From CALLPQ01 sp038531745 (GTDB lineage: Bacteria; Pseudomonadota; Alphaproteobacteria; Caulobacterales; Parvularculaceae), in NCBI GenBank assembly GCA_038531745.1, contig JBCBBJ010000002.1:1-64000 (forward strand): a stretch of DNA of 64,000 nucleotides, given 5' to 3'. The number at the start of each line of letters is the position of its first letter. The stretch's first letter is position 1. The translations under genes and the position numbers were made by a program. The notes beneath the pieces were generated by a model that saw only the letters and a list, made by a program, of their open reading frames with translations, was not told the origin of the DNA and searched no databases. Below are positions 44,702 to 53,715 of the stretch, piece after piece.

Positions 44702-45469
44702 TCAACGCCGCCGGAATGAAAACGCCAGCCAAACCCCGATCAGTGTTAGACCGAGGCCATACCAGGTAAGCGCATATTCCAGATGCCGATTGGTAAACTC
44801 AATCCGAGTGTTGCCCCCTTGCGGAAACGCATCACCCGATGAGCCATCGGCGAGGCTGTCGATATACCAACCGGTTGCCACGCGTGATCCCGGCCCAGCT
44901 GGCTTACCGCGCGCCGTGTCGGCAAATAGGGCCGGGTTGCGGGCATACCAGATATTGGCCGCGGGTTGATGGGGCGGCGTAAGCCAACGGGCAAATAATG
45001 GCTTTTGTTCAGCGTTGCGGAAAAGCCCCGTGACGATTGTGAGTTCGGTGGACGCTTTTACAATTTGCGGGCGCTTATCCTGTGGAACAAATCCGCGATT
45101 GACAAAGAATGAGGATGACGCTGATCCCAACCCGGACTGATCATCACTATCTTGATCAAACCGTGTAAAGACAAAATAGCCAGGGCGCGGGCCAATGGTG
45201 CCGAACACGTGAAATTCAGCGGATGGCACATATCGCCCGCGCGCGGTTACCGGCGTATATTCAGGGTCTTCGTCCGCCTCAAATGCATCGACAATGGGGC
45301 TGATCTCTTCCGGCGGCGCATCTACACGCGCGGTCACGGCGGCAATGACCTCCATTTTCCAGGCCCGGCGTTGCACTTGCCATGTGCCAAGCGCCCCAAG
45401 AATGGCAACACCGATCAGCATGGCGATTGTTGCGCCGGGATAAAAATGAAAAGCCCGATTTGTGATCAT
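44702..45469 (-). CDS. SURF1-family cytochrome oxidase assembly protein
   Basis: The 255-residue protein has one N-terminal helix (FYPGATIAMLIGVAILGALGTWQ) with the family motif LGTWQVQRRAWK, a periplasmic domain with the VNRGFVP signature and a second membrane helix at the C-terminus (YALTWYGLGLTLIGVWLAF). SURF1 helps heme a delivery to subunit I of aa3 oxidases. It is the last gene of the cta cluster. Confidence 0.94.
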   Translation of the reverse strand: MITNRAFHFYPGATIAMLIGVAILGALGTWQVQRRAWKMEVIAAVTARVDAPPEEISPIVDAFEADEDPEYTPVTARGRYVPSAEFHVFGTIGPRPGYFVFTRFDQDSDDQSGLGSASSSFFVNRGFVPQDKRPQIVKASTELTIVTGLFRNAEQKPLFARWLTPPHQPAANIWYARNPALFADTARGKPAGPGSRVATGWYIDSLADGSSGDAFPQGGNTRIEFTNRHLEYALTWYGLGLTLIGVWLAFSFRRR

Positions 45470-45520
45470 GGGGAGGCCTTGTGGCGCCAGATGCTGCCGA
45501 GTGCACCGGGTACGGACGGA

Positions 45521-45895
45521 TTAGGATTGCTGGTCAGACTTTATCTCTTGCGCCCGATGAACAAATTGCAGGGCAATCAGTGTTGCCTTTAGCGGGCGCA
45601 GGATGGCGAGGATCAGCGCGATGGACAGGCCCGCCGACAAAATGAAGGCCAGCCACACCGGTGCATAAAAACTGTAGCGGATGATAAAGGCGGCCGCGAC
45701 GGCAATAAAACCCACGATAAAAATTGCAAAGACCGCTGGCCCATCGCCGCTGTCAGCGCGCGCATAATCGAGATCACAGGACGGACACTTCGCGCGCAAA
45801 GAAAGATATCCGTCGAAAAGGTCGCCCTGACCACAGCGGGGGCATTTGCACGCAAAGCCCACCGCAACGGGCGATATGGGCGGATAATGGGCCAC
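45521..45895 (-). CDS. DUF983 zinc-ribbon membrane protein
   Basis: The 124-residue protein has an N-terminal zinc-ribbon-like part with two CPxC motifs (CKCPRCGQGDLF and CPSCDLD) and two membrane helices. It is the DUF983 family, which is commonly found between cox genes in alphaproteobacteria and is thought to help oxidase biogenesis, though the action is unknown. The start is GTG at 45895 with AGGACC just before it, nine bases after the ctaE stop. Confidence 0.92.
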   Translation of the reverse strand: MAHYPPISPVAVGFACKCPRCGQGDLFDGYLSLRAKCPSCDLDYARADSGDGPAVFAIFIVGFIAVAAAFIIRYSFYAPVWLAFILSAGLSIALILAILRPLKATLIALQFVHRAQEIKSDQQS

Positions 45896-45904
45896 AAAGG
45901 TCCT

Positions 45905-46834
45905 TTAAGATAACAGGCCCTGGTTCCCTAGCACGTAAATACAGGCAAACAGGAACAACCAAACAACATCGACAAAGTGCCAATACCACGCAGCCGATTC
46001 AAAACCGAAATGACGGTCGGGGGTGAAATGCCCAGCCCGCGCCCGGAACAGGCATACGATCAAAAAGATCGTACCAATGACCACATGGAGCCCATGAAAA
46101 CCGGTGGCCATGAAAAAGGACGCCCCGTAGATGCCACCGCCTGAAAATTTGAACAGGCCACCATTCAGCGCTTCGGAATATTCCAGATATTGAAAGAACG
46201 TGAAAATCAGACCAAGGACGATTGTTGCGATCAAGCCCTGTTGCAGGCCTTTTTGATCATTATGGACAACCGCATGGTGGGCCCAGGTCACGGCGGTGCC
46301 GGACAATAGCAAGATAAGGGTGTTGATCAGCGGCAGATGCCAGGGGTTTAGCGGTGTTACACCAACCGGGGGCCATTGCCGGCCCGTAAAAATTTCGCGG
46401 GCATCATTGCCCGTGACGGCTGGCAAGCCCTCGGCATTCAGCATTTGCTCCCCGCCCACCAGGATGATGGGCTCCATCCCGCCGGGGAAGAGGGCGGCGC
46501 CAAAAAACGCCCAGAACCATGCCGCAAAAAACATCACCTCAGAGGCGATAAAAAGGATCATCCCATAACGCAGGCCCAGCCGCACAACGGTCGAGGTGTT
46601 TTCACCCTTGATGCTTTCATGAACAACGTCGCGCCACCAACCCAGCATGGTCATCAACACACCGCCGAGGCCAACAAAAAATAGCCACGGCCCCCGCATG
46701 CCGAAAAGGCCCGCTTCGCCTTCCATCCAGACGACGGCACCGATCATCATGACCGCGGCGGTTGCGGACCCCACCAGCGGCCACGGGCTTGGATTGACCA
46801 AATGATAGTTATGTTTGACGTCGTCGCCTGCCAT
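45905..46834 (-). CDS. ctaE: Cytochrome c oxidase subunit III
   Basis: Subunit III of the aa3-type oxidase, a seven-helix inner-membrane protein that stabilises the core. The 309-residue sequence shows YHLVNPSPWPLVGS, WWRDVVHESIKG, the conserved MILFIASEVMFFAAWFWAFF helix, and the C-terminal YWHFVDVVWLFLF segment. It is part of the minus-strand cta cluster, downstream of ctaG by about 140 bases, the largest gap in this half of the cluster. Confidence 0.97.
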   Translation of the reverse strand: MAGDDVKHNYHLVNPSPWPLVGSATAAVMMIGAVVWMEGEAGLFGMRGPWLFFVGLGGVLMTMLGWWRDVVHESIKGENTSTVVRLGLRYGMILFIASEVMFFAAWFWAFFGAALFPGGMEPIILVGGEQMLNAEGLPAVTGNDAREIFTGRQWPPVGVTPLNPWHLPLINTLILLLSGTAVTWAHHAVVHNDQKGLQQGLIATIVLGLIFTFFQYLEYSEALNGGLFKFSGGGIYGASFFMATGFHGLHVVIGTIFLIVCLFRARAGHFTPDRHFGFESAAWYWHFVDVVWLFLFACIYVLGNQGLLS

Positions 46835-46973
46835 GGATGCCTGCCTGAATGTTGAAACCGCGGGGAACGGTCCCGCCCGAATTTTCGTGTCTTATACGCC
46901 GCAAAAAGAGCCCATACCAATAACCCAGACGGATCAGATATGCGCCATTGCGCCGCAGTTCTGGCGCGCCAGG

Positions 46974-47591
46974 TTAGTCGCTTTCGCCAGGCGCTGACGC
47001 CGCTGAAGCTTCAGTGTCTGACGGGCTGATCGCGTCGAGCCGATAGAAGGTGTAGGACAGCGTGACGGTTTCCACCTCATCAAGATTGGGGTCATCGTCG
47101 ATGGCGGGATCGATAAAATAGGCAACCGGCATAGACGCCTTTTCCCCCGGCTGCAGCACCTGCTCGGTAAAACAAAAACAGTCGATTTTCTTGAAATAGG
47201 CCCCGGCCTTTGCGGGGGAGACATTGTATGTGGCCTGGCCGCCAATGGGCTCGCCGGTGGGGTTTGTTGATTCATAAAAGGCGAGCATGGTTTGACCCAC
47301 CTGCATGGTTTGGGAGACCTGTTCCGGCTTGAAGGTCCAGGGCAGGTCTTTTGCCTGGTTGGCATCGAACCGCACAGTGATCTTTCGATCGATGACCCGC
47401 TGCGCGTTGGCCTCAACCCGCTGGGTTGTGCCGCCCCAGCCTGTGACCTGGCAGAACAAGCGATAGGCGGGCGGCACGGCGAAAACCGCAAACAGCGCCA
47501 TCGCCACCACAAAAGTGCCAACCCCCGCCGCCATGCGAGCGTTTTTGCGGGCAAGGGCCGCGGGATCAGTCGTGTGTGACGGCACAGCCAT
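46974..47591 (-). CDS. ctaG: Cytochrome c oxidase assembly protein Cox11/CtaG
   Basis: The 205-residue protein has one N-terminal membrane helix (FVVAMALFAVFAVPPAYRLFCQVTG) and a periplasmic copper-binding domain. It inserts copper into the CuB site of subunit I. The copper-binding CFCF motif is seen in KIDCFCFTEQ. The position next to ctaB and the CoxF-like gene is standard for alphaproteobacteria. Confidence 0.96.
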   Translation of the reverse strand: MAVPSHTTDPAALARKNARMAAGVGTFVVAMALFAVFAVPPAYRLFCQVTGWGGTTQRVEANAQRVIDRKITVRFDANQAKDLPWTFKPEQVSQTMQVGQTMLAFYESTNPTGEPIGGQATYNVSPAKAGAYFKKIDCFCFTEQVLQPGEKASMPVAYFIDPAIDDDPNLDEVETVTLSYTFYRLDAISPSDTEASAASAPGESD

Positions 47592-47601
47592 TTATCCTAT
47601 C

Positions 47602-47790
47602 CTATGCGCCAACAGACCCGGCCAGACGCAGAATCGTTACGAGATAGATAAGCACGCAAAACCCCACCACCATAAGCGCAATTGCGCGATTTCGGCGCAT
47701 GCGTTGTTTCAGGACGCTATCGGGCTTTGGCGGGTTGGGATCAGCGGGCAAGGGCGCAACCGCCTCCTCGCGTGACGGGGCATCATCCAT
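47602..47790 (-). CDS. CoxF-like small membrane protein
   Basis: This 62-residue protein has a polar, Pro-rich N-terminus, a basic stretch RMRRNRAIA and one membrane helix (LMVVGFCVLIYLVTIL). Size, topology and place between ctaB and ctaG fit the CoxF-type proteins of alphaproteobacterial oxidase clusters. Its ATG overlaps the ctaB stop by eight bases (ATGGATGA), so it is translationally linked. The frame is open farther upstream inside ctaB, but this start is preferred for size. Confidence 0.85.
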   Translation of the reverse strand: MDDAPSREEAVAPLPADPNPPKPDSVLKQRMRRNRAIALMVVGFCVLIYLVTILRLAGSVGA

Positions 47791-48718
47791 AAAAACGCCC
47801 CCAAACACTTTCCAGCCCCAGGGCGCCAAACAACAAAAAGAGATAAAGGATCGAATAGCGAAACAGGCCCCGCGCCGCATCATAGGTGCCCTCATTCTCC
47901 CGCAGGACGGCCCATGATCGCTGGACGAACACCGCACCCAAACCGGCGGCGATCACCGCGTAAACCGGTGTGGTCATGCCAACGATGAACGGCAACATGC
48001 CTGCAATACCAAGGACAAGCGCATAGCCGAAAATCTGTTGCCGGGTTGACCGCTCCCCCGCCACATTGGGCATCATGGGGATACCAACACGGTCATAATC
48101 GCTTTCCATAAACAGGGCGAGCGCCCAGAAATGCGGCGGCGTCCATAGAAAAATAATCGAGAATAACACCCATGGCTCCAGCGGGGTTGTGCCCGTGACC
48201 GCGGCCCAGCCCACAACCGGCGGCAATGCGCCCGCCGCCCCGCCAATGACGATATTCTGCGGGGTCGCCCGTTTGAGCCACATGGAATAAATGACCACAT
48301 AGAAAGAGATGGTGAAGGCCAACAGCGCCGCGGCCACATAGTTTGTGGACAAGGCCAGCAGCGCCACCGACAGGGCCGACAAAAACCCGCCAAACGCCGC
48401 CGCCTCGGCGCCCGGCACCGCGCCCGCGGGGATCGGCCGCCCGGCGGTGCGTTTCATTTGGCGATCAATATCGGCGTCAAACCACATATTCAGGGCGCCC
48501 GAGGCCCCCGCCCCCACGGCAATCGCCAACAGCGCAATCGCCCCGAGGGCGGGATTGATTGGCATCGGTGCCATCATCATCCCCACAAACGCGGTGAAGA
48601 TCACCAGCGACATGACCCGGGGTTTGAGCAATTCATAATAGTCCCGCGGCCCCGCCAGCGCGGAGAGGGCGGGCGCGCCACCGGCGGGTGTCTCAATGGT
48701 GTAAGGCGTGTCACTCAT
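47783..48718 (-). CDS. ctaB: Protoheme IX farnesyltransferase (heme O synthase)
   Basis: CtaB attaches a farnesyl group to heme B to make heme O, the precursor of heme A. The 311-residue protein has about nine membrane helices, the prenyl-diphosphate binding motif NMWFDADIDRQMKRTAGRP and the second motif region (YDRVGIPMMPNVAGE). It starts the second half of the cta cluster. ctaA (heme A synthase) is not seen in the window. Confidence 0.97.
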   Translation of the reverse strand: MSDTPYTIETPAGGAPALSALAGPRDYYELLKPRVMSLVIFTAFVGMMMAPMPINPALGAIALLAIAVGAGASGALNMWFDADIDRQMKRTAGRPIPAGAVPGAEAAAFGGFLSALSVALLALSTNYVAAALLAFTISFYVVIYSMWLKRATPQNIVIGGAAGALPPVVGWAAVTGTTPLEPWVLFSIIFLWTPPHFWALALFMESDYDRVGIPMMPNVAGERSTRQQIFGYALVLGIAGMLPFIVGMTTPVYAVIAAGLGAVFVQRSWAVLRENEGTYDAARGLFRYSILYLFLLFGALGLESVWGRFYG

Positions 48719-48935
48719 GGGCTACTCGTTTTAGGCTGGCGGTAAAAATTTGCGCTTTGAGCGGTTATGCCGAAAAGTAGGGATCGGCGATAGCCTGATC
48801 ACGCTGATAAGCTGAAACAAGGATGTGCAATATCATCGCGGGGATAAGGCGTGCTGAAAACCCGTCGCAAGCAATCGCATGGAAGAAGGCCCAATCCCCA
48901 GGCCCAATCCAAAGGCCTAACACGGCAAACGCCGC

Positions 48936-49292
48936 CTAGCGGGAGAAGAGTTGCCGGGCGGTGAATAAGATCGCGATACAAACAAAAAACAGGAAAAAAT
49001 ACCCCATAAGGGTTTGCCCCGTCATGGCCATGAGTGTGGACCAGCCGGCTGTTAGCTCATCAATCATGGTGGACCGATTGCGCGGCGCGGGGCTGTTGCT
49101 GATCGCTGTAACCAGGCAAAAAGCGGCCAATAGGACCATGGCAAAAAGACTGGCCCCCGGGATATGCCGGTAACCGCGCGTGGTCATGGCCCCGATAAAA
49201 GCAATCAGCGAGATGATGGCGATACGGGCCCAGTCACCGCCTAAAAAGACACCGCGCATGACGCCGGTAATGTCTGCAAAAATACTATCCAT
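48936..49292 (-). CDS. Unknown small membrane protein inside the cta cluster
   Basis: The 118-residue protein has three hydrophobic segments and begins MDSIFADITGVMRGVFLG. The frame is open to 49409, but ATG 49292 fits the hydrophobic start and has a G-rich stretch upstream. I do not recognise the family. It sits with the TonB receptor between ctaD and ctaB, where alphaproteobacterial clusters normally have no other gene or a small subunit. A role in oxidase assembly is only a guess. Confidence 0.65.
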   Translation of the reverse strand: MDSIFADITGVMRGVFLGGDWARIAIISLIAFIGAMTTRGYRHIPGASLFAMVLLAAFCLVTAISNSPAPRNRSTMIDELTAGWSTLMAMTGQTLMGYFFLFFVCIAILFTARQLFSR

Positions 49293-49486
49293 TCCGTACC
49301 CCAACCTTTTCCATCCCCATCTTAATCCTATCAGGAAAACACTGTGCAGTGAAAGAACGACGATCTGTTCTGGCAAGGCAAAATGCCCGGTGTCATATGG
49401 GAAGCACACTTTGGCAATTTATTGTCCTTTGCGCCCCTGGCGTTGCCCCCATGCCGGGCATCGGCTGAACACAAAATGGCGCATAA

Positions 49487-49515
49487 AAAACCCCGCATTT
49501 CCGGTGCGGGGTTTT
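49487..49515 (-). terminator. Intrinsic terminator of the TonB receptor gene
   Basis: A perfect 11-bp stem (aaaaccccgca / tgcggggtttt) with a seven-base loop lies 24 bases beyond the receptor stop and has T-runs on both strands. It probably stops transcripts from the receptor gene. Confidence 0.85.
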
Positions 49516-49539
49516 TCCGATTATTTATGTGGGTGGCTA

Positions 49540-51816
49540 TTAGTACGCCCAACCAATTTCCACGCCGTAGGTACGTGGCTGATTGAAGATACCCGACAGA
49601 TTGTTGAAATCGATGGCCGAGACCGTGCCCACCGTGTCGGTGATATTGCGCGCAAAGCCCGCAATCTGCCAATTGCCTTTGCGGAAGCCAGCCTTCACGC
49701 CGCCGATCACTTGGGGCTCAGTTTCGAACTCAATCGATTCATAGAGAAAGATGTTTGCCGATGAGCGGTAAGACCAGTCGGTGGTGCCAAAAAGCTCCCC
49801 GCCGGCAAAAGGCTGCGCGTAACTGACAACAATATTAGCGATAAAGCGCGGCGCTTGCGGGAATGGATTGCCGTCAATGAGCGCATTGCCGTCGGCATCA
49901 AGCGGATCAAGAACCGTACACGGCGTTGCCGACCCACAGGGCGCCGTGGTCAGCGTCTCATCCTGAATTTCGGTTTCGTTCCAGGAAAAGTTCGACGAGA
50001 CAGTGAGATTGTCCGTCACCGCCACATCAAGCTCCGCCTCAAGGCCATAACCAATACCCTGATCAGCATTGAGCAATTGGTTAAAGTTGCCCGCGCCGCC
50101 AATCGCCGTCAGTTGTTGGTCATCAATTGTGAAATAATAAGCGTTCAGGTTAGCGCGCACGCGGTTATCGGCGAGTGTCGATTTCACGCCGCCCTCAAAC
50201 GAGAGGATCACTTCGCTATCGGCGGTTGTAACGGCGTCACCAAACAGGATCCGGCCCTGAATTGACGGTGCACGGAAACCGCGAGCAACCCGCGCGTAAA
50301 GATTAACGTCATCATTGAAAGCATAGGTGCCGCTGACGTCAAAGCTCACATTGGTGTCACCCACCTCCACATCAATGGGGCCAAGCGCACCGGCGGTACC
50401 AACAAATGGCGCAATGGTGCGGATTGCGGTGAAGTCTTTGCTATCGTCGGTATACCGAACACCAGCGGCCACGGTGAACTGATCGGTCACCTGATAATTG
50501 CCGGAAGCGAATATCGCCCAGGAATTTGTATCCTGTTCCTGGAAGGCTTCGCCATTGGGGGCACCATTGGCGAGCGTGTCAAAATTGAAAGAGGAAATCT
50601 CAAGCTCTTCATCGAAGAAGTACGCGCCCAGTGTCCAGTTAAAGACACCCTCATCCGCATTCGAAAACCGGATTTCATGGGTAAACTGATCAAGATTGTC
50701 GATGCCATCGGCGCTTTCTGCCGGGAAGGGGATCAGGCCGGGACCACCACCGCTGGGCAAGAAAGCCGCGCCAAAGCCGCCATCAACGTCACCGCGTGAG
50801 AAGGCTTCGGCCATCTCATAGCCAAAGATATAAGTTGCCTTTACCGCACCAAAGGTGCCCTCCATCCGCGACGTGACACCAAACGTGTTGGTTTCCAATT
50901 CGCTGAACCGCTGGGCATCGGCGAAGGTCTGACGTCGGTCAAAACCGGGGCGCACGGCATTTGATCCCGGTTCAAACGCATTGGCCTGAAAACTGGTCTG
51001 GCCATTATCGAGCGAACGCCCATGGAAATTTAACAGCCAGCTCAGATTGTCCGTTGGCGTTGCCAAAAACTGCGCGCGCCAGGCAAAATCTTCATAGGCA
51101 CCAGCGTCCGCCCGCGGATCATCATCGATCTGGTTCTCGATATAATCATCACGGTACTGATATTGTGCTGAAAGACGAACCGACAGCCATTCCGCTACGG
51201 GGGCACCCACCGCGCCTTGAACCTGCAGCGTGTTAAAATTAGCGTATGAAGCATTCACATAGGCATCAAATTCATCGCCTGGCTTGACGCTCTCAAATTT
51301 GAGAATACCCGCTGGCGTATTCCGCCCAAACAAGGTGCCTTGCGGGCCGCGCAGCACCTCAACCCGTTCCAAGTCGAAGACGGGAAAGCCTTTTAGGACC
51401 GGGTTTTCATAAACGACCTCGTCATAAATGTAGGAGACTGGTTGCGAGGCGTTAAAATCGAAATCGGTATTGCCGAGGCCGCGAATGGATGGGCGCGGGA
51501 AAATGCGACCAAAGGACGTTTCGATATTCAAGCTCGGCACCCGGCCTGACAGGAACAGGGGATCATCCCCGCCCCCCTTGATCAGATCGAGCCGATCGCC
51601 GTCGAGCACAGACAGCGACACCGGGACATCCTGCAGGTCCTGCTCCGTTTTTGTTGCCGTGACGATAATCGTATCCAGACCGACGCTCTCATCATCCTGG
51701 GCAAGGGCACTAACCGCCATGGTGGCTTGCAAGGCAAAAAAGCTAACGGCCAGGGTGCCTACAGGTCGGGACAGCTGAACGGGCAGGAGAAGTCGGTTTT
51801 TCAAGGGAATCACCAT
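49540..51816 (-). CDS. TonB-dependent receptor inside the cta cluster
   Basis: The protein of about 758 residues has a signal peptide (ending VSALAQDDES), a TonB-box-like DTIIVTATK, a plug domain (VPVSLSVLDGDRL, SIRGLGNTDFDFN, RGPQGTLFGRNTPAG) and a full beta-barrel that ends in aromatic GWAY. The sequence resembles the broad group of sphingomonad/Hyphomonas receptors; the substrate cannot be told. The frame is open to 51885 but ATG 51816 best fits the signal peptide. It lies between ctaD and ctaB, with its own terminator. Confidence 0.92.
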   Translation of the reverse strand: MVIPLKNRLLLPVQLSRPVGTLAVSFFALQATMAVSALAQDDESVGLDTIIVTATKTEQDLQDVPVSLSVLDGDRLDLIKGGGDDPLFLSGRVPSLNIETSFGRIFPRPSIRGLGNTDFDFNASQPVSYIYDEVVYENPVLKGFPVFDLERVEVLRGPQGTLFGRNTPAGILKFESVKPGDEFDAYVNASYANFNTLQVQGAVGAPVAEWLSVRLSAQYQYRDDYIENQIDDDPRADAGAYEDFAWRAQFLATPTDNLSWLLNFHGRSLDNGQTSFQANAFEPGSNAVRPGFDRRQTFADAQRFSELETNTFGVTSRMEGTFGAVKATYIFGYEMAEAFSRGDVDGGFGAAFLPSGGGPGLIPFPAESADGIDNLDQFTHEIRFSNADEGVFNWTLGAYFFDEELEISSFNFDTLANGAPNGEAFQEQDTNSWAIFASGNYQVTDQFTVAAGVRYTDDSKDFTAIRTIAPFVGTAGALGPIDVEVGDTNVSFDVSGTYAFNDDVNLYARVARGFRAPSIQGRILFGDAVTTADSEVILSFEGGVKSTLADNRVRANLNAYYFTIDDQQLTAIGGAGNFNQLLNADQGIGYGLEAELDVAVTDNLTVSSNFSWNETEIQDETLTTAPCGSATPCTVLDPLDADGNALIDGNPFPQAPRFIANIVVSYAQPFAGGELFGTTDWSYRSSANIFLYESIEFETEPQVIGGVKAGFRKGNWQIAGFARNITDTVGTVSAIDFNNLSGIFNQPRTYGVEIGWAY

Positions 51817-51910
51817 CGCGCTTATTAGAAACTGCGGGGGTGATAGGCGAATGCTGCATCTGCAGCAATTCAGCACTTTCCCCAAATGTTAACCTTTTAT
51901 GAAGTGTGAC

Positions 51911-51942
51911 AAAAAAAGCCCGCCTCCGTGAGGAGGCGGGCT
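51911..51942 (-). terminator. Strong intrinsic terminator after ctaD
   Basis: On the minus strand an 11-bp perfect stem (agcccgcctcc / ggaggcgggct) with a four-base loop is followed by seven T residues. It lies 27 bases beyond the ctaD stop and should end the ctaC-ctaD transcript. Confidence 0.93.
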
Positions 51943-51968
51943 CATCAGCATTGATTATAGCAAGCCAG

Positions 51969-53660
51969 TTAGTGGGCGTGCGCTTCTTCGCCTTCGGGGC
52001 CATCAAAACGCGGCAATTCGTTGAATTGGTGGAAAGGCGGCGGTGAGGACAAGGTCCACTCCAACGTCGTGGCGCCCTCGCCCCAGGGATTTGCCACGGC
52101 TTTTTTCCGGTAGATGAAAAAGGCGTCAATCATTGCAAAGGCAAAGATAATCATCGCGACAACCGTGATGGCGTAGCCAATGGTTGAAATCTTGTTCCAA
52201 TAGGCAAAGCCCTCGGCAAAATCGATATACCGCCGCGGCATGCCCTGAAGTCCAAGGAAATGCTGCGGGAAGAAGATCACATTGACGCCCACAAACATCG
52301 TCCAGAAATGGAGTTTACCGAGCCATTCACGGTAATCGACGCCATACATTTTGGAGAACCAATAATACCAGCCCGCGAAGATCGCGAAGACCGCGCCGAG
52401 CGACAGCACATAGTGGAAGTGCGCCACCACATAATAAGTATCATGCATGTAATGGTCGATCCCGGCATTGGCGAGCAACACGCCGGTTACCCCGCCAACG
52501 GTGAAAAGGAAGATAAAGCCCATGGCCCACAGCATGGGTGTTTTGAACGAGATTGACCCGCCCCACATTGTCGCAATCCAGGAGAAAATCTTAATGCCTG
52601 TGGGCACCGCAATCACCATTGTCGCGGCAACAAAATAGGCCTTCATATTGACGCTCAGGCCCACGGTGTACATGTGGTGCGCCCACACGATGAAGCCCAC
52701 AAAACCAATCGCAACCATGGCATAAGCCATGCCGAGATAGCCAAAGATCGGCTTTTTCGAGAAGGTCGATACGATATGGGAGATGATGCCAAAGCCTGGC
52801 AGGATCAAAATGTACACTTCCGGATGGCCAAAGAACCAAAACAGATGCTGGTACAATATGGGATCACCGCCACCGGCCGCATCAAAAAAGGCCGTGCCGA
52901 AATTCCGATCCGTCAACAGCATCGTAATCGCGCCGGCCAACACCGGCAATGATAGGACCAGCAAGAACGCCGTGACCAAAACCGACCATGCGAAAAGCGG
53001 CATCTTGTGAAGGGTCATGCCCGGTGCGCGCATATTGAAAATTGTGGTGATAAAGTTGATTGCCCCGAGAATGGAGGACGCCCCCGCCAAGTGCAGCGAC
53101 AAGATCAACAAGTCCATAGCCGGACCGGGTGAGGAGGTGGAGAGCGGCGGGTAAAGAACCCAGCCCCCGCCATAGCCCACTTGCCCGCCAAAACCCGGCG
53201 CGAAGAGCGATAGCGTCATCAAAATGCCAGACGCCACATAAAGCCAAAAAGAAATATTGTTCATGCGCGGGAACGCCATATCCGGCGCACCAATCATGAT
53301 GGGTACGAACCAATTGCCAAAACCGCCAATAAGCGCCGGCATCACCATGAAAAAGATCATGATCAGCCCGTGATAGGTGATTAGCACATTGTAAAAGTTC
53401 TTCGCCGCATCGAGCGTCGCTGCGCCTTCAAGGTTCGGGTTCACAAACGCAAGTAGCGGCCCAATACCTGGTTCCGCCAACTCGGCCCGCATAAGGCCGG
53501 ACATGGCCCCGCCAACAATCCCCGCAAAAATCGCAAAGATCAGATAGAGCGTCCCGATATCCTTATGGTTGGTGGAGAAAAACCACCGCTTAAAAAAGGA
53601 GGGCACATGCTCGTCATGAGCATGGTCGCCATCGGTTTGCGTCATTTCCACTGGGGCCAT
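51969..53660 (-). CDS. ctaD: Cytochrome c oxidase subunit I
   Basis: Subunit I of the aa3-type terminal oxidase, carrying heme a and the heme a3-CuB centre. The 563-residue protein has twelve membrane helices and the expected motifs: RWFFSTNHKDIGTLYLIF at the N-terminus, YHGLIMIFFMVMPALIGGFGNW, the CuB/tyrosine region WFFGHPEVYILILPGFGIISH, and HDTYYVVAHFHYVLSLGAVF with heme ligands. Either ATG 53660 or ATG 53645 may start it. It follows ctaC by 55 bases. Confidence 0.98.
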   Translation of the reverse strand: MAPVEMTQTDGDHAHDEHVPSFFKRWFFSTNHKDIGTLYLIFAIFAGIVGGAMSGLMRAELAEPGIGPLLAFVNPNLEGAATLDAAKNFYNVLITYHGLIMIFFMVMPALIGGFGNWFVPIMIGAPDMAFPRMNNISFWLYVASGILMTLSLFAPGFGGQVGYGGGWVLYPPLSTSSPGPAMDLLILSLHLAGASSILGAINFITTIFNMRAPGMTLHKMPLFAWSVLVTAFLLVLSLPVLAGAITMLLTDRNFGTAFFDAAGGGDPILYQHLFWFFGHPEVYILILPGFGIISHIVSTFSKKPIFGYLGMAYAMVAIGFVGFIVWAHHMYTVGLSVNMKAYFVAATMVIAVPTGIKIFSWIATMWGGSISFKTPMLWAMGFIFLFTVGGVTGVLLANAGIDHYMHDTYYVVAHFHYVLSLGAVFAIFAGWYYWFSKMYGVDYREWLGKLHFWTMFVGVNVIFFPQHFLGLQGMPRRYIDFAEGFAYWNKISTIGYAITVVAMIIFAFAMIDAFFIYRKKAVANPWGEGATTLEWTLSSPPPFHQFNELPRFDGPEGEEAHAH

Positions 53661-53715
53661 CGGTCCGGTCTTTCTTGGTTCGATATCTCAGATCGGGTTT
53701 GTCAAAAAGTCGAAT

